Positions 1 through 8,543 of a stretch of 27,392 nucleotides of DNA are shown one piece after another. Below the pieces are notes generated by a model. That model was given only the letters and a program-made list of their open reading frames with translations. It did not search any database and was not told the DNA's origin. Numbering within the stretch: the first letter of the stretch is position 1; each line of letters starts with the position of its first letter. Position numbers and translations under genes: made by a program. Source of the DNA: SZUA-186 sp041552135 (GTDB lineage Bacteria > Pseudomonadota > Gammaproteobacteria > UBA9214); the NCBI GenBank assembly GCA_041552135.1, contig JBFELL010000017.1:1-27392 (forward strand), in the 5' to 3' direction.

Positions 1-453
1 ATCGTCCTGGCCACGGTTCTGCAAGCGCTCGCGCAGCGCCTCGCGCGATGGCGGCAGGATAAAGATACCGATGCACTGCGGCATGAGCTTGCGCACCTGC
101 CGGGCGCCCTGCCAGTCGATCTCCAGGATGACATCCTGGCCTGCCGCCAGCTGGACCTGCACACCACCTCTGGAGGTGCCGTAGAAATTGTCGAACACCT
201 CGGCATATTCCAGGAAATCGCCGCTGGCGATCATGTCCCGGAACGTCCCCGCATCGACGAAGTGGTAGTCCTGCCCGTTGACCTCACCCGGTCGCGGCGC
301 GCGCGTCGTGTGGGAAACAGACAGTGCCAGCTCGTCCCCCGAGGCATCCAGCAGGGCCCGCAGCAGGCTGGACTTGCCGGCGCCGGACGGTGCCGAAATG
401 ATGTACAGCGTGCCCTGTCCTGCCGTATCCGATATGGCCGTCTTGTCAGTCAT
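1..453 (-). CDS. gmk: Guanylate kinase, 3' end beyond window
   Basis: Guanylate kinase phosphorylates GMP to GDP with ATP in the cytosol. Translating the minus strand from the ATG at 453 gives MTDKTAISDTAG followed by LYIISAPSGAGKSSLLRALL, which carries the P-loop GAGKSS. The GMP-binding region follows (SHTTRAPRPGEVNGQDYHF), then EYAEVFDNFYGTS and VILEIDWQGARQVR, all classic Gmk motifs. The reading frame is open to the window edge, so about 150 N-terminal residues are visible and the C-terminus is missing. It lies 68 bp downstream of yicC on the same strand, the usual gmk-yicC neighbourhood of proteobacteria. A GGGA lies about 10 nt before the ATG. Identification is secure. Confidence 0.95.
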   Translation of the reverse strand, partial: MTDKTAISDTAGQGTLYIISAPSGAGKSSLLRALLDASGDELALSVSHTTRAPRPGEVNGQDYHFVDAGTFRDMIASGDFLEYAEVFDNFYGTSRGGVQVQLAAGQDVILEIDWQGARQVRKLMPQCIGIFILPPSREALRERLQNRGQDD

Positions 454-521
454 TGAAAGCTTATCCCGCAGTGTGCCTGTGGCGCGGGTGCAGCAGGTGC
501 ACAGCCGGCCGGCAGGGCAGG

Positions 522-1388
522 CTACTCGATGTTCTGCACCTGTTCGCGCATTTGCTCGATCAGCACCTTCAGCTCGACGGCGATCCGCGTCGTGTCCGTG
601 GCGACAGACTTGGAGCCCAGCGTGTTGGCCTCGCGGTTGAGCTCCTGCATGAGGAAATCGAGCCGCCGGCCGACCGGCTCGTCGCGCTCGAGCACCCGTC
701 GCACCTCGTCGATGTGGCTGTCCAGCCGGTCCACTTCCTCGTCCACGTCCATCTTTTGCGAGACGAACACCAGCTCCTGCTCGAGGCGGCCCGGGTCGGC
801 GGGCACATCGAGTTCGGCCAGCCGTGCCCTGAGCTTGTCGCGGAGCGCGGCATTGATCTCCGGCAACCGGGCACGCGCCGCGACCACCAGTTCCGCCATG
901 GCATCGCAGCGCTGCAGCAGCATGCCCCGGATCTGCGCGCCCTCGCGCTCGCGCGAGTCGACCAGCTCGTCCAGCGTCCGGTCCAGCAATTCCAGTGCAT
1001 GCGCGACCAGCGGCGCCGAGTCGAGTTCCTCCTCGCGCACCACGCCCGGCCAGCGCAGCAGCTCCACCGGGTTCAGCGGCGCGGGCTGCGGCAGCTTGCC
1101 GGCAACCGTTTCGCATGCCGCCAGCAGGCGCGACAGGTTGTCATCGTCCAGCTGCACCGGGGCCGAGCCCGAGACCGGTGCGCGGTAGCGGCAGGTGCAA
1201 TCGACCTTGCCCCGGCCGAGACGGGCGTTGACGCGCTCGCGCACCGCCGGTTCCGCCGCGCGCAACTCTTCCGGCAGGCGCACGCCCGTTTCCAGGTAGC
1301 GATGGTTGACGGAGCGGATTTCCCAGGACAGGCCGCCCTGTGCGGTTTCGGCCTCCTGCCTGGCGAAGGCTGTCATACTGCGGATCAT
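522..1388 (-). CDS. yicC: YicC-family endoribonuclease
   Basis: YicC is a conserved endoribonuclease-type protein; in E. coli it has been linked to small-RNA turnover and stationary-phase growth. The 288-residue product is full length for the family (E. coli about 287). It opens with the hallmark MIRSMTAFARQE, followed by WEIRSVNHRYLETGVRLPEE and VRERVNARLGRGKVDCTCRY. The C-terminal DUF1732 part has RRLDFLMQELNREANTLGSK and VELKVLIEQMREQVQNIE. It sits just upstream of gmk and divergent from the PP2C gene across an 81-bp gap. GGAG precedes the ATG by 11 nt. No oddities seen. Confidence 0.95.
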   Translation of the reverse strand: MIRSMTAFARQEAETAQGGLSWEIRSVNHRYLETGVRLPEELRAAEPAVRERVNARLGRGKVDCTCRYRAPVSGSAPVQLDDDNLSRLLAACETVAGKLPQPAPLNPVELLRWPGVVREEELDSAPLVAHALELLDRTLDELVDSREREGAQIRGMLLQRCDAMAELVVAARARLPEINAALRDKLRARLAELDVPADPGRLEQELVFVSQKMDVDEEVDRLDSHIDEVRRVLERDEPVGRRLDFLMQELNREANTLGSKSVATDTTRIAVELKVLIEQMREQVQNIE

Positions 1389-1469
1389 GCCGTTCTATAC
1401 TCCATTGTGAGCTTCGACAAAGGCGCCATGGTAAGCCTTCCCGGCGCCGCGTGAAACCACCAGAGCAAC

Positions 1470-2207
1470 ATGATGCACTGCGAGACAGCCAGCACCAGCC
1501 TCAGGGGAGACCGCAGCGAGAACCAGGACCGCTGTGCGGTGCTCGAGGACGGCATGAGGACCCTCCTGCTGCTGGCGGACGGCATGGGTGGTCATGCCCG
1601 CGGTGAACTGGCGGCCACCACCTTCATCGACAGCCTGAGCCGCGCGTTCCACTCGAAGCGCGAAACCGTGGCGGCGGATTTCCTGCAACGGGCCTTCGGG
1701 CAGGCTCACGCTGACATCATCGCTGCCGGCCGGGAGACCTCGCCGCCCAGCGAGCCCCACACCACCGGTATTGCCTGCCTGGTCGCGAATGGCAGGGCCC
1801 GCTGGGCCCACGTCGGCGACAGCCGGCTGTACCTGCTGCGCAACGATACAGTGCTGGTGCGCACGCTCGATCACTCGCTGGTGGAAGAACGCATACAGCT
1901 GGGCGAACTGGCCGAGGCGGACCGGAACCGGGACCCGCTGCGAAACTACGTTACCCGCGCCCTCGGCGGCGACCCGCGACCGCCTGAGGCAAGCCTGTCT
2001 GACGAAGTGGCACTGCAGCCGGGCGATGTGCTGCTGCTGTGCAGTGACGGGCTCTGGGCGGCGCTGGCCGCAAAACGCCTGTTCGAACTCCTGCATGCCG
2101 GCTCGCTGCAGGTCTGCACCGACCGGCTCGCGGCCGAGGCCGTGGCCAACAGCGCCCCGGCGAGTGACAATGTCAGCCTGGTGGCGCTGCGGGCCCGCAA
2201 CAGTTGA
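1470..2207 (+). CDS. PP2C-family Ser/Thr protein phosphatase
   Basis: This 245-residue cytosolic protein has every core PP2C (PPM, Stp1/PrpC-like) motif in order: RGDRSENQDR near the N-terminus, LLLADGMGGHARGE, HTTGIACLV with AHVGDSRLYLLR, the DHSLVEERIQLGEL helix, RNYVTRALGGD, LLLCSDGLW, and SDNVSL at the C-terminus. The metal-binding aspartates in DGMGG, SDG and DN are present, so a Mn/Mg-dependent phosphatase is expected. Such enzymes usually oppose a Hanks-type Ser/Thr kinase, often encoded next door, but no kinase is found in this window. The gene is divergent from yicC and converges with the next gene (15 bp between stops). ATG at 1470 is followed by a second ATG; either could start. 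Confidence 0.9.
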   Translation: MMHCETASTSLRGDRSENQDRCAVLEDGMRTLLLLADGMGGHARGELAATTFIDSLSRAFHSKRETVAADFLQRAFGQAHADIIAAGRETSPPSEPHTTGIACLVANGRARWAHVGDSRLYLLRNDTVLVRTLDHSLVEERIQLGELAEADRNRDPLRNYVTRALGGDPRPPEASLSDEVALQPGDVLLLCSDGLWAALAAKRLFELLHAGSLQVCTDRLAAEAVANSAPASDNVSLVALRARNS

Positions 2208-2222
2208 TACGCCGGCCGCCGC

Positions 2223-3317
2223 TCAGACAGCCGATTCCGGCGCGGCTTCCTCGGCGGCGTTGTCCGGTGGCGCTACCCGCGGACCCAGCATCACCGCCAT
2301 CCAGCGCGTGTCGGTGTGGCTGTCGAGCGCAATCTTGGCCGTGATGGTCAGCGGCACTGACAGCAGCATCCCGACCGGCCCCAGCACCCAGCCCCAGAAG
2401 ACCAGGGACAGGAACACCACCAGCGTCGACAGGCCGAGACCCCGCCCCATGAAGCGTGGCTCGGCAAACGTGCCGATACCGATATTGACGACCGCGTAAC
2501 CGGCCATCACCAGCAGCGTCTGCGTGACACCGCCCTGCACCAGTGCCAGCACCACCGCGGGCACCGCCGCAATGATGGAACCGATATTGGGGACAAAATT
2601 CAGCAAAAATGCCAGCGTCCCCCACAGCACCGGGTAGTCGATCCCCAGCAGGAACAGCCAGCCGGCGATGGCAACGCCGGTCACCAGGCTGGTGAGTGTC
2701 TTGATACCCATGTAATGGTTGATGTTGCTGGCCGCGGCGCGAAAGTCCTCCAGTGTCGAGTCGGCATTGCTCGATGCCACCCGCCACTTGTCCGGAAAAC
2801 TGGAAGCCTCCAGCAGCAGGAATATCACGGTTATCAGGATCAGGAAGCCGTTGGTCAGCAGGCCGCCCATGCTGCTGAGCATATTGGAAACCAGCTTCAT
2901 GGCCTTGCCCGGGTCCAGGTACTGGCTGACGGTGTCGCCGGAAATCTCCAGCCCCCTTTCTCCCAGCCACCGGATCAGACCCGTCGTGGTTTCCCGCAGG
3001 CGGGCCTGGTAGGTCGGCAAGGTGCGCAGGAATTCGTCCATGGAATTGCCGAGCAGGGCGCCGAACAGCATGACCACCATGACAAGGGCAATGATCACCC
3101 CCAGCAGGGCAATGCCGGCCGGCAGGCCGCAGCGCTGCAGCCAGTTGAATGCGGGTGCGATGATAATGGCAATGAACAGGGCCAGCAGGAACGGTACCAG
3201 CAGCGAAGAGGCGGCCTTCATGCCGGCAACGATAACCACGAAGGCCGCCAGCGAAACCAGCAGCCGGCCACCGACATCACGGCCCATGTCTTCAGCTGGC
3301 ACTGGCACTCCCGGCAT
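2223..3317 (-). CDS. AI-2E/PerM-family transporter
   Basis: This 364-residue polytopic inner-membrane protein belongs to the AI-2E transporter (PerM/YdiK/TqsA) superfamily. It has two N-terminal hydrophobic helices (LLVSLAAFVVIVAG; LLVPFLLALFIAIIIAP), a hydrophilic central region and the family signature LAFLLNFVPNIGSIIAAVPA near residues 235-255. It ends with VGPVGMLLSVPLTITAKIAL. The substrate cannot be told: members are annotated as AI-2 exporters, permeases or Na+/H+ antiporters. It lies 58 bp beyond the glycogen operon on the same strand and has its own plausible promoter, so it may be independent. The ATG at 3317 gives a short Pro-rich lead before the first helix; AAGGA lies 12 nt upstream. 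Confidence 0.87.
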   Translation of the reverse strand: MPGVPVPAEDMGRDVGGRLLVSLAAFVVIVAGMKAASSLLVPFLLALFIAIIIAPAFNWLQRCGLPAGIALLGVIIALVMVVMLFGALLGNSMDEFLRTLPTYQARLRETTTGLIRWLGERGLEISGDTVSQYLDPGKAMKLVSNMLSSMGGLLTNGFLILITVIFLLLEASSFPDKWRVASSNADSTLEDFRAAASNINHYMGIKTLTSLVTGVAIAGWLFLLGIDYPVLWGTLAFLLNFVPNIGSIIAAVPAVVLALVQGGVTQTLLVMAGYAVVNIGIGTFAEPRFMGRGLGLSTLVVFLSLVFWGWVLGPVGMLLSVPLTITAKIALDSHTDTRWMAVMLGPRVAPPDNAAEEAAPESAV

Positions 3318-3331
3318 GCATGTTGACGTTC

Positions 3332-3359
3332 CTTATATCAGGCCGGCAAGACAAAGCAA
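3332..3359 (-). promoter_or_regulatory. Candidate sigma-70 promoter for the AI-2E-type gene
   Basis: On the minus strand TTGCTT (3359-3354) is followed after 16 bp by TATAAG (3337-3332), a 3/6 match to the -35 and a 5/6 match to the -10 consensus. It lies in the only sizeable gap between glgX and the transporter gene. Weak -35, so only a candidate. Confidence 0.35.
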
Positions 3360-3375
3360 ATCCGGCCACCGGCTG

Positions 3376-5472
3376 TCACCGGCCCTCGAAAACAACAACG
3401 CTGTGTGACGCCACCTCGCGGGTCACCGGCTCGTGCGCGGCCTGCTGCTCCGGCCGGATGATATCGGCCGGCGCCTGGCAGGCGGTATCGATCGCGCGGT
3501 ACCAGCGCAGCCCCGGCAGTTCCGGCAGGAACAGCTGCACATCCTCCTTCCCCATGTTCATGATGACGTGCAGGTCCGCCTCCCAGGACTCCACCGCACC
3601 CAGCGTACAGGCCAGCAGGCTTGAGCCCGGGTCGTCCCAGGGCGGCCGGTGCAGCAGCTCGCCGTGCCAGCTGACATCCGGGAAGCGCTGCCCCTCGCGA
3701 TCCGCCCCGGTCAGGAAGCGCGTGTGCATTAGGCAGGGATGGCGGCGGCGGAAGGCGATCAGCTCGCGGGTAAAGCGCAGCATGTCGCGGTTGCGCTCCG
3801 TCAGGCTCCAGTCGAACCAGCCCAGCGGATTGTTCTGGCACCAGGTATTGTTGTTACCCTGCTGGCTGCGCAGCACCTCATCGCCGGCCGAGATCATCGG
3901 CATGCCCTGGCTCAGCAACAGGATGGCCATGAAATTCCTCGCCTGCCGGTGGCGCAGGGCGACGATATCCGGGTCATCGGTGTCGCCCTCGACACCGCAG
4001 TTCCAGCTCAGGTTGTTGTTGTTGCCATCGCGGTTCTGCTCGCCGTTGTCCTGGTTGCGCTTTTCCTCGTAACTGACCAGGTCGTAGAGGGTAAAACCGT
4101 CGTGGCAGGTGATGAAATTGACACTGTTCAGCGGCAACCGGTCCTCGCCCTGGTAGAAGTCGCTGCTGCCGGTGATGCGCTGCGCGACCTCGCTCACCAG
4201 GCCGCCGTCACCGCGCACGAAGCGCCGGATGACGTCGCGGTAACGCCCGTTCCACTCGCCCCAGCGAAAGCCGGGGAAATCCCCCACCTGGTAGAGCCCG
4301 CCGGCGTCCCAGGCCTCGGCGATCACCCGGGTCTCGCTGAGCACATTGGAGAACTCGATGTTCCACAGCAGCGGGGCATGGTAGAGCGGCTTGCCCTCCT
4401 CGCCGCGCGACAGCACGCTGGCCAGGTCGAAGCGAAAGCCGTCGACGTGCATCTCCCTGACCCAGTACTCGAGGCATTCGAGGATGAATTTCGCGACCAG
4501 CGGATGGTTGCAGTTGACCGTGTTGCCGCAGCCCGTGTAGTCGCGGTAGATCGCCCGGTCGGCCGGGTCGAGATGGTAGAAGGTCTCGTTGCCGATGCCC
4601 TTGAAGTTGATCAGTGGCCCGTCGGCCCCGCCCTCTGAGGTGTGGTTGAAGACCACGTCGAGGATGACGCCGATGCCCGCCTCGTGCAGCGCCCGCACCA
4701 TGTCGCGGAATTCCCGGATATGGGCCCCGGCATGCGGCGAGGTGCAGTAGCCCGGGTGCGGACTGAAGTAGCTGTGTGTACTGTAGCCCCAGAAGTTTTC
4801 CAGGCCGAGCTCCAGCAGGCCCGGCGGCACGTCCTGGCGGTCAAAGGCCATCACCGGCAGCAGTTCGACGTGGGTGACGCCCAGCGCCTCGAGGTAGGGG
4901 ATCTTTTCGATGACGCCCAGGAAGGTGCCGGGATGTGCGACACCGGCCGCCGGGGCGCTGGTGAAGCCGCCGACATGCAGTTCGTAGATCACCGTCACTT
5001 CCGGCCGGATACAGCCCAGCGGCTCGTCACCCTGCCAGTCGTATTCGGTCGACTCGACCACCGCCCGCATGGAGGTTGTTACATTGCTGCCGGGCCGGCA
5101 GGCGCATGTGCGGTCCCACAGCGTATCGGTGACGCCGCGCGCCCACGGATCCAGCAGCACCTTGTCGCGGTCGAAACGAAAGCCCGCCCCGTGCAGGTCG
5201 TCGGGGCCGTCGATACACCATGCGTAGTGGGTGCCGACAGGCAGGTCGATGACGAAGACATGCCAGAAAAAGAAGGTTCGGTGTGTCCGCGCCTCCAGCG
5301 GTATCACCTGGAAGGGCGCCGGATCGTCGGCATTGGCAAACAGCAGCAACTCGACATGCGTGGCATGACGGCTGTAGATGGAGAAATTTACCCCCGCGTC
5401 AGAAGGCGTCGTACCGGCCGGGTAACGGTCGCCGGCCTGGGTGCGGTAGGTTCTGGCATGCTCACTGTTCAA
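3376..5472 (-). CDS. glgX: Glycogen debranching enzyme GlgX (GH13)
   Basis: GlgX hydrolyses alpha-1,6 branches of phosphorylase-limited glycogen. The 698-residue protein is typical in length. It has an N-terminal CBM48-like domain (AGVNFSIYSRHATHVELLLF), then a GH13 barrel with LDVVFNHT (region I), VDGFRFDLAS with the nucleophile Asp, VIAEAWDAGG with the acid/base Glu, and NFITCHDGFTLYDLVSY with the transition-state Asp. A debranching-type sequence EEKRNQDNGEQNRDGNNNN follows. The frame begins at a TTG (rc of 5470-5472), 17 bp after the glgP stop. No in-frame ATG exists near the N-terminus, and this start leaves a normal-length lead before the RYPAGTTPSDAG region. The gene ends the packed minus-strand run, with glgP just upstream. 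Function is secure; the exact start is less so. Confidence 0.94.
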   Translation of the reverse strand: MNSEHARTYRTQAGDRYPAGTTPSDAGVNFSIYSRHATHVELLLFANADDPAPFQVIPLEARTHRTFFFWHVFVIDLPVGTHYAWCIDGPDDLHGAGFRFDRDKVLLDPWARGVTDTLWDRTCACRPGSNVTTSMRAVVESTEYDWQGDEPLGCIRPEVTVIYELHVGGFTSAPAAGVAHPGTFLGVIEKIPYLEALGVTHVELLPVMAFDRQDVPPGLLELGLENFWGYSTHSYFSPHPGYCTSPHAGAHIREFRDMVRALHEAGIGVILDVVFNHTSEGGADGPLINFKGIGNETFYHLDPADRAIYRDYTGCGNTVNCNHPLVAKFILECLEYWVREMHVDGFRFDLASVLSRGEEGKPLYHAPLLWNIEFSNVLSETRVIAEAWDAGGLYQVGDFPGFRWGEWNGRYRDVIRRFVRGDGGLVSEVAQRITGSSDFYQGEDRLPLNSVNFITCHDGFTLYDLVSYEEKRNQDNGEQNRDGNNNNLSWNCGVEGDTDDPDIVALRHRQARNFMAILLLSQGMPMISAGDEVLRSQQGNNNTWCQNNPLGWFDWSLTERNRDMLRFTRELIAFRRRHPCLMHTRFLTGADREGQRFPDVSWHGELLHRPPWDDPGSSLLACTLGAVESWEADLHVIMNMGKEDVQLFLPELPGLRWYRAIDTACQAPADIIRPEQQAAHEPVTREVASHSVVVFEGR

Positions 5473-5489
5473 TGATCGGGATACGGTTC

Positions 5490-7979
5490 TCAGGCAGATT
5501 CCTTGACGCCGGTGGCAGTATCATCAGCAGCGGCCGTCGACGAGACCGGCTGCACCTTCCAGACTTCCCGGCAATACTGCCGGATCGCACGGTCGGATGA
5601 AAACTTGCCGGTACGCGCGGTATTCAGTATCGAGCTTCGCACCCAGTCATCACGATCGGCGTAGCGCCGGCTGACCGCCTCCTGGCAGTCAATATAGGAG
5701 CGGTAGTCATGCAGCAGCATGTATTCGTCGCGCGCCAGCAGGGAATCCACCAGCGGGGCGAACAGGTTCGCATCACCGGCGGAAAACACGCCCGAACGAA
5801 CGAGGTCGATGACCTGGCGCAGCTCGTCGTCGCCTTTATAGCACATTTCCGGGTGGTAACCGTCCGACTTCAGCTGGCGAATTTTATCGGCCGTCGCGCC
5901 GAACAGGAAAAAGTTGTCCGCGCCGACCTCCTCGCGAATCTCGATATTGGCGCCGTCCAGCGTGCCGATGGTCAGCGCCCCGTTCATGGCAAACTTCATG
6001 TTGCCGGTGCCCGAGGCCTCCATGCCCGCCGTGGAGATCTGTTCCGACAGATCCGCCAGGGGGTAGATATGATGGGCCGTCTTGACGTTGAAGTTGGGAA
6101 CAAAGGCCACCCTGAGGCGGGAATTCACCAGCGGATCGGCATTGACGACCTCTGCCACGGAGTTGATCAGCTTGATGATCAGCTTCGCCATAACGTAGCC
6201 CGGTGCGGCCTTGCCGCCGAAGATGAAGGTGCGCGGCTGGATATCGAGTTCGGGATTTTCCCGGAGCCGGTGGTAGAGGGTGATGATGTGCAGGACATTC
6301 AGGTGCTGGCGCTTGTATTCGTGGATACGCTTCACCTGGATATCGAACAGGCTGTCGGGGTCGACCTGGACACCGGCCTGCTGCAGGATGTAACTGGCCT
6401 CCTCGCGTTTCTTGTCCTGCCTGACCTCCCACCAGCGGGCCCGGAATTCACTGTCCTCGACCAGCGCCTCGAGCCGGCGCAGCTGCTCCAGGTCCGAGAC
6501 CCAGTCCAGGCCGATGGCCTCGGCGATCAGGTTCGCCAGCCCGCGATTGCACAGCGCCAGCCAGCGCCGTGGCGTGACGCCATTGGTGATGTTCCTGAAG
6601 CGCTCCGGATACAGCGCATGGAAATCCGCCAGCGTGTACTGTTTCAACAGCCGGGTGTGCAGCCCGGCGACGCCGTTGACGGTGTGGCTGCCAACGCAGG
6701 CGAGATTCGCCATGCGCACACGGCGGCCATCGCCCTCCTCGATCAGCGACATGCGCGCGAGGCGCGCCGCATCGCCGGGCCAGGCCCGCTGTACCGCCTC
6801 CAGCAGGGCCTTGTTGATGTCATAGATGATCTCCAGGTGGCGCGGCAGTATCCGCGCAAACAGCGACACCGGCCAGCTCTCCAGCGCCTCGGGCAGCAGG
6901 GTGTGGTTGGTATAGGCAAAGGTGTTGCGGGTGATCTCCCAGGCCTCGTCCCATGCCATGCCATGCTCGTCGACCAGCAGCCGCATCAGTTCCGGGATGG
7001 CGATCGAGGGGTGGGTGTCGTTGAGCTGCCCGGCCCAGTAGACGGCAAATTCATCGAGGCCGTGGCCGTAGCGCAGGTGGACCCGGATCATGTCCTGCAG
7101 CGAACAGGCGACGAAGAAATACTGCTGCTCCAGGCGCAGCTGTTTGCCCTGCTCCGGTTCGTCGTTCGGGTAGAGAATCCGGGTCAGGTTGCCAGCGGCG
7201 ATGTTGTCCTCGACAGCGCCGTAGTAATCGCCCGTGTTGAACGCCCGGAAATGGAATCTGCGTGGCGCCTCGGCCTTCCACAGGCGCAGCAGTGATACCG
7301 TATCGACACGGAAGCCGGGGATCGGCGTGTCATAGGCCGTGCCCTTGACGACCCGCTCGGGGATCCAGCGCACCCGCCGGCGGCCGTCATCATCCGTGTA
7401 TTGCTCGGTGTGCCCCCCGAGCTTGACCGTGAAGGTGGTCTCGGGCCTCGGGATCTCCCACGGGTTGCCGAGCTGCAGCCAGTGGTCGGTGCGCTCGATC
7501 TGCCAGCCGTCTTCCAGCTGCTGCTCGAATATACCGAACTCGTAACGGATGCCGTAGCCGATCGCCGGGATCTCCCGGGTTGCAAGTGAGTCCAGGAAAC
7601 AGGCGGCCAGGCGACCGAGTCCGCCGTTGCCGAGCCCGGGCTCGCCCTCCTTCTCGAACAGGTCATGGACGTCGATACCGAGCGAGGCCATTGCCTCCTC
7701 GACCACGTCGCAGATGCCCAGGTTGAGCATATTGTTGCCCAGGTGCGGGCCCGGCAGGTATTCCGCCGAAAGATAGCTGACCACACGCACGTCACTGCTG
7801 AAGTAGAGGTCGATGGAGCGCATCCAGTGCTCCAGCATCCGGTCGCGCACCGTATAGGCCAGCGCCAGGTAACGGTCGTTGCGGGTCGCCGTGCGGCAGT
7901 GCTTGCCCAGCACGTAGAACAGGTTGTTCAGAAAGGCCTCGCGGATCTCGTGGACCCCGTAGCCGGTGCGGATATTCAT
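5490..7979 (-). CDS. glgP: Glycogen/alpha-glucan phosphorylase
   Basis: This GT35 enzyme releases glucose-1-phosphate from glycogen by phosphorolysis, using PLP. The 829-residue protein is full length. Visible motifs are the N-terminal RYLALAYTVRDRMLEHW, the glycine-rich GNGGLGRLAACFLDSLA, VKRIHEYKRQHLNVLHI, FGGKAAPGYVMAKLIIKLIN, and the PLP site EASGTGNMKFAMNGALTIGT, in which the Lys of GNMKF carries PLP; it is followed by LDGANIEI. The start is ATG at 7979, 27 bp after the ferritin-like stop. It is followed by glgX after 17 bp, so the two glycogen-breakdown enzymes are very likely cotranscribed with the membrane-complex genes upstream. No allosteric features can be read from sequence. Confidence 0.96.
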   Translation of the reverse strand: MNIRTGYGVHEIREAFLNNLFYVLGKHCRTATRNDRYLALAYTVRDRMLEHWMRSIDLYFSSDVRVVSYLSAEYLPGPHLGNNMLNLGICDVVEEAMASLGIDVHDLFEKEGEPGLGNGGLGRLAACFLDSLATREIPAIGYGIRYEFGIFEQQLEDGWQIERTDHWLQLGNPWEIPRPETTFTVKLGGHTEQYTDDDGRRRVRWIPERVVKGTAYDTPIPGFRVDTVSLLRLWKAEAPRRFHFRAFNTGDYYGAVEDNIAAGNLTRILYPNDEPEQGKQLRLEQQYFFVACSLQDMIRVHLRYGHGLDEFAVYWAGQLNDTHPSIAIPELMRLLVDEHGMAWDEAWEITRNTFAYTNHTLLPEALESWPVSLFARILPRHLEIIYDINKALLEAVQRAWPGDAARLARMSLIEEGDGRRVRMANLACVGSHTVNGVAGLHTRLLKQYTLADFHALYPERFRNITNGVTPRRWLALCNRGLANLIAEAIGLDWVSDLEQLRRLEALVEDSEFRARWWEVRQDKKREEASYILQQAGVQVDPDSLFDIQVKRIHEYKRQHLNVLHIITLYHRLRENPELDIQPRTFIFGGKAAPGYVMAKLIIKLINSVAEVVNADPLVNSRLRVAFVPNFNVKTAHHIYPLADLSEQISTAGMEASGTGNMKFAMNGALTIGTLDGANIEIREEVGADNFFLFGATADKIRQLKSDGYHPEMCYKGDDELRQVIDLVRSGVFSAGDANLFAPLVDSLLARDEYMLLHDYRSYIDCQEAVSRRYADRDDWVRSSILNTARTGKFSSDRAIRQYCREVWKVQPVSSTAAADDTATGVKESA

Positions 7980-8006
7980 GCCGGCAGCCCCCTGCCGCAG
8001 CCGTGC

Positions 8007-8543
8007 TCAGACACCGCCACTGTGAACAATCTGGTAATAGGTCTTCTCCAGCTCGCGCTTGTGCCTGGTTTCCTCGTTGGCGAGAAACTCGAACAGGTCG
8101 TGCACCGGGCCCGGTTCCGTGTTCAGCGCCAGCTCCCGGTACTGTTCCATCGCGGCGTGCTCGCGAAACAGCGCGTACTGCAGGATCGACTGGTCATCCG
8201 GCGCGTCGTCCAGCCTCGGCAGGTGCACGTAGTTGGAAAACACGTGATCGTCCACCGGGGTGACGATCTCCCGGTTGATCTCCCCGGCGATGTCCGGCCT
8301 GGCGGCCAGTTCCGTGAACAGTCTGAGATGTTCCAGCTCCTCGGCAGCCAGCTCTTCCACCAGGTAGCGGATGCGCTTGCTGACACGCGGGATCAGCGCG
8401 GTGTAGAAATCATGCGCCGTCTGCTCGAACGAGGTGGCCACCTCGAGTATCTCCTTGAGGGTCTTCTTCGAGGCCAGCAGCGCCTGGCCGCGCTGATCGC
8501 CCTCACCGGCATGCACGTCGGCATTGTGCGGTTCTTCGTTCAT
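8007..8543 (-). CDS. Rubrerythrin-like ferritin-family diiron protein
   Basis: The 178-residue protein looks like a four-helix-bundle diiron protein of the rubrerythrin/ferritin-like superfamily without a rubredoxin domain. Candidate ligands are E40 in helix A (ATSFEQTAHDFY), E69 and H72 (EELEH) in helix B, E128/E133 in helix C (FREHAAMEQYREL), and E158 and H161 (EETRH) in helix D, i.e. the expected E / ExxH / E / ExxH order. Relatives reduce peroxide or handle iron under microoxic conditions. Its ATG overlaps the NuoI::GltD stop (ATGA, 8540-8543), so the two are translationally coupled. A GltD-like NAD(P)H flavoprotein made next to it is a possible electron donor. Family assignment is good; the reaction is inferred. 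Confidence 0.8.
   Translation of the reverse strand: MNEEPHNADVHAGEGDQRGQALLASKKTLKEILEVATSFEQTAHDFYTALIPRVSKRIRYLVEELAAEELEHLRLFTELAARPDIAGEINREIVTPVDDHVFSNYVHLPRLDDAPDDQSILQYALFREHAAMEQYRELALNTEPGPVHDLFEFLANEETRHKRELEKTYYQIVHSGGV

Noticed and set aside
1422..1448. Two GGCGCC hexamers 15 bp apart in the yicC/PP2C gap
   Set aside because: Each hexamer is self-complementary and short; with this base composition it is not distinguishable from chance.
3361..3385. CCGG-rich repeats at the end of glgX as a terminator
   Set aside because: Only short direct and 4-bp inverted repeats, with no clean stem or U-tract.
5709..7295. 528-codon plus-strand frame opposite glgP
   Set aside because: Shadow of the glycogen phosphorylase gene, no recognisable motifs.
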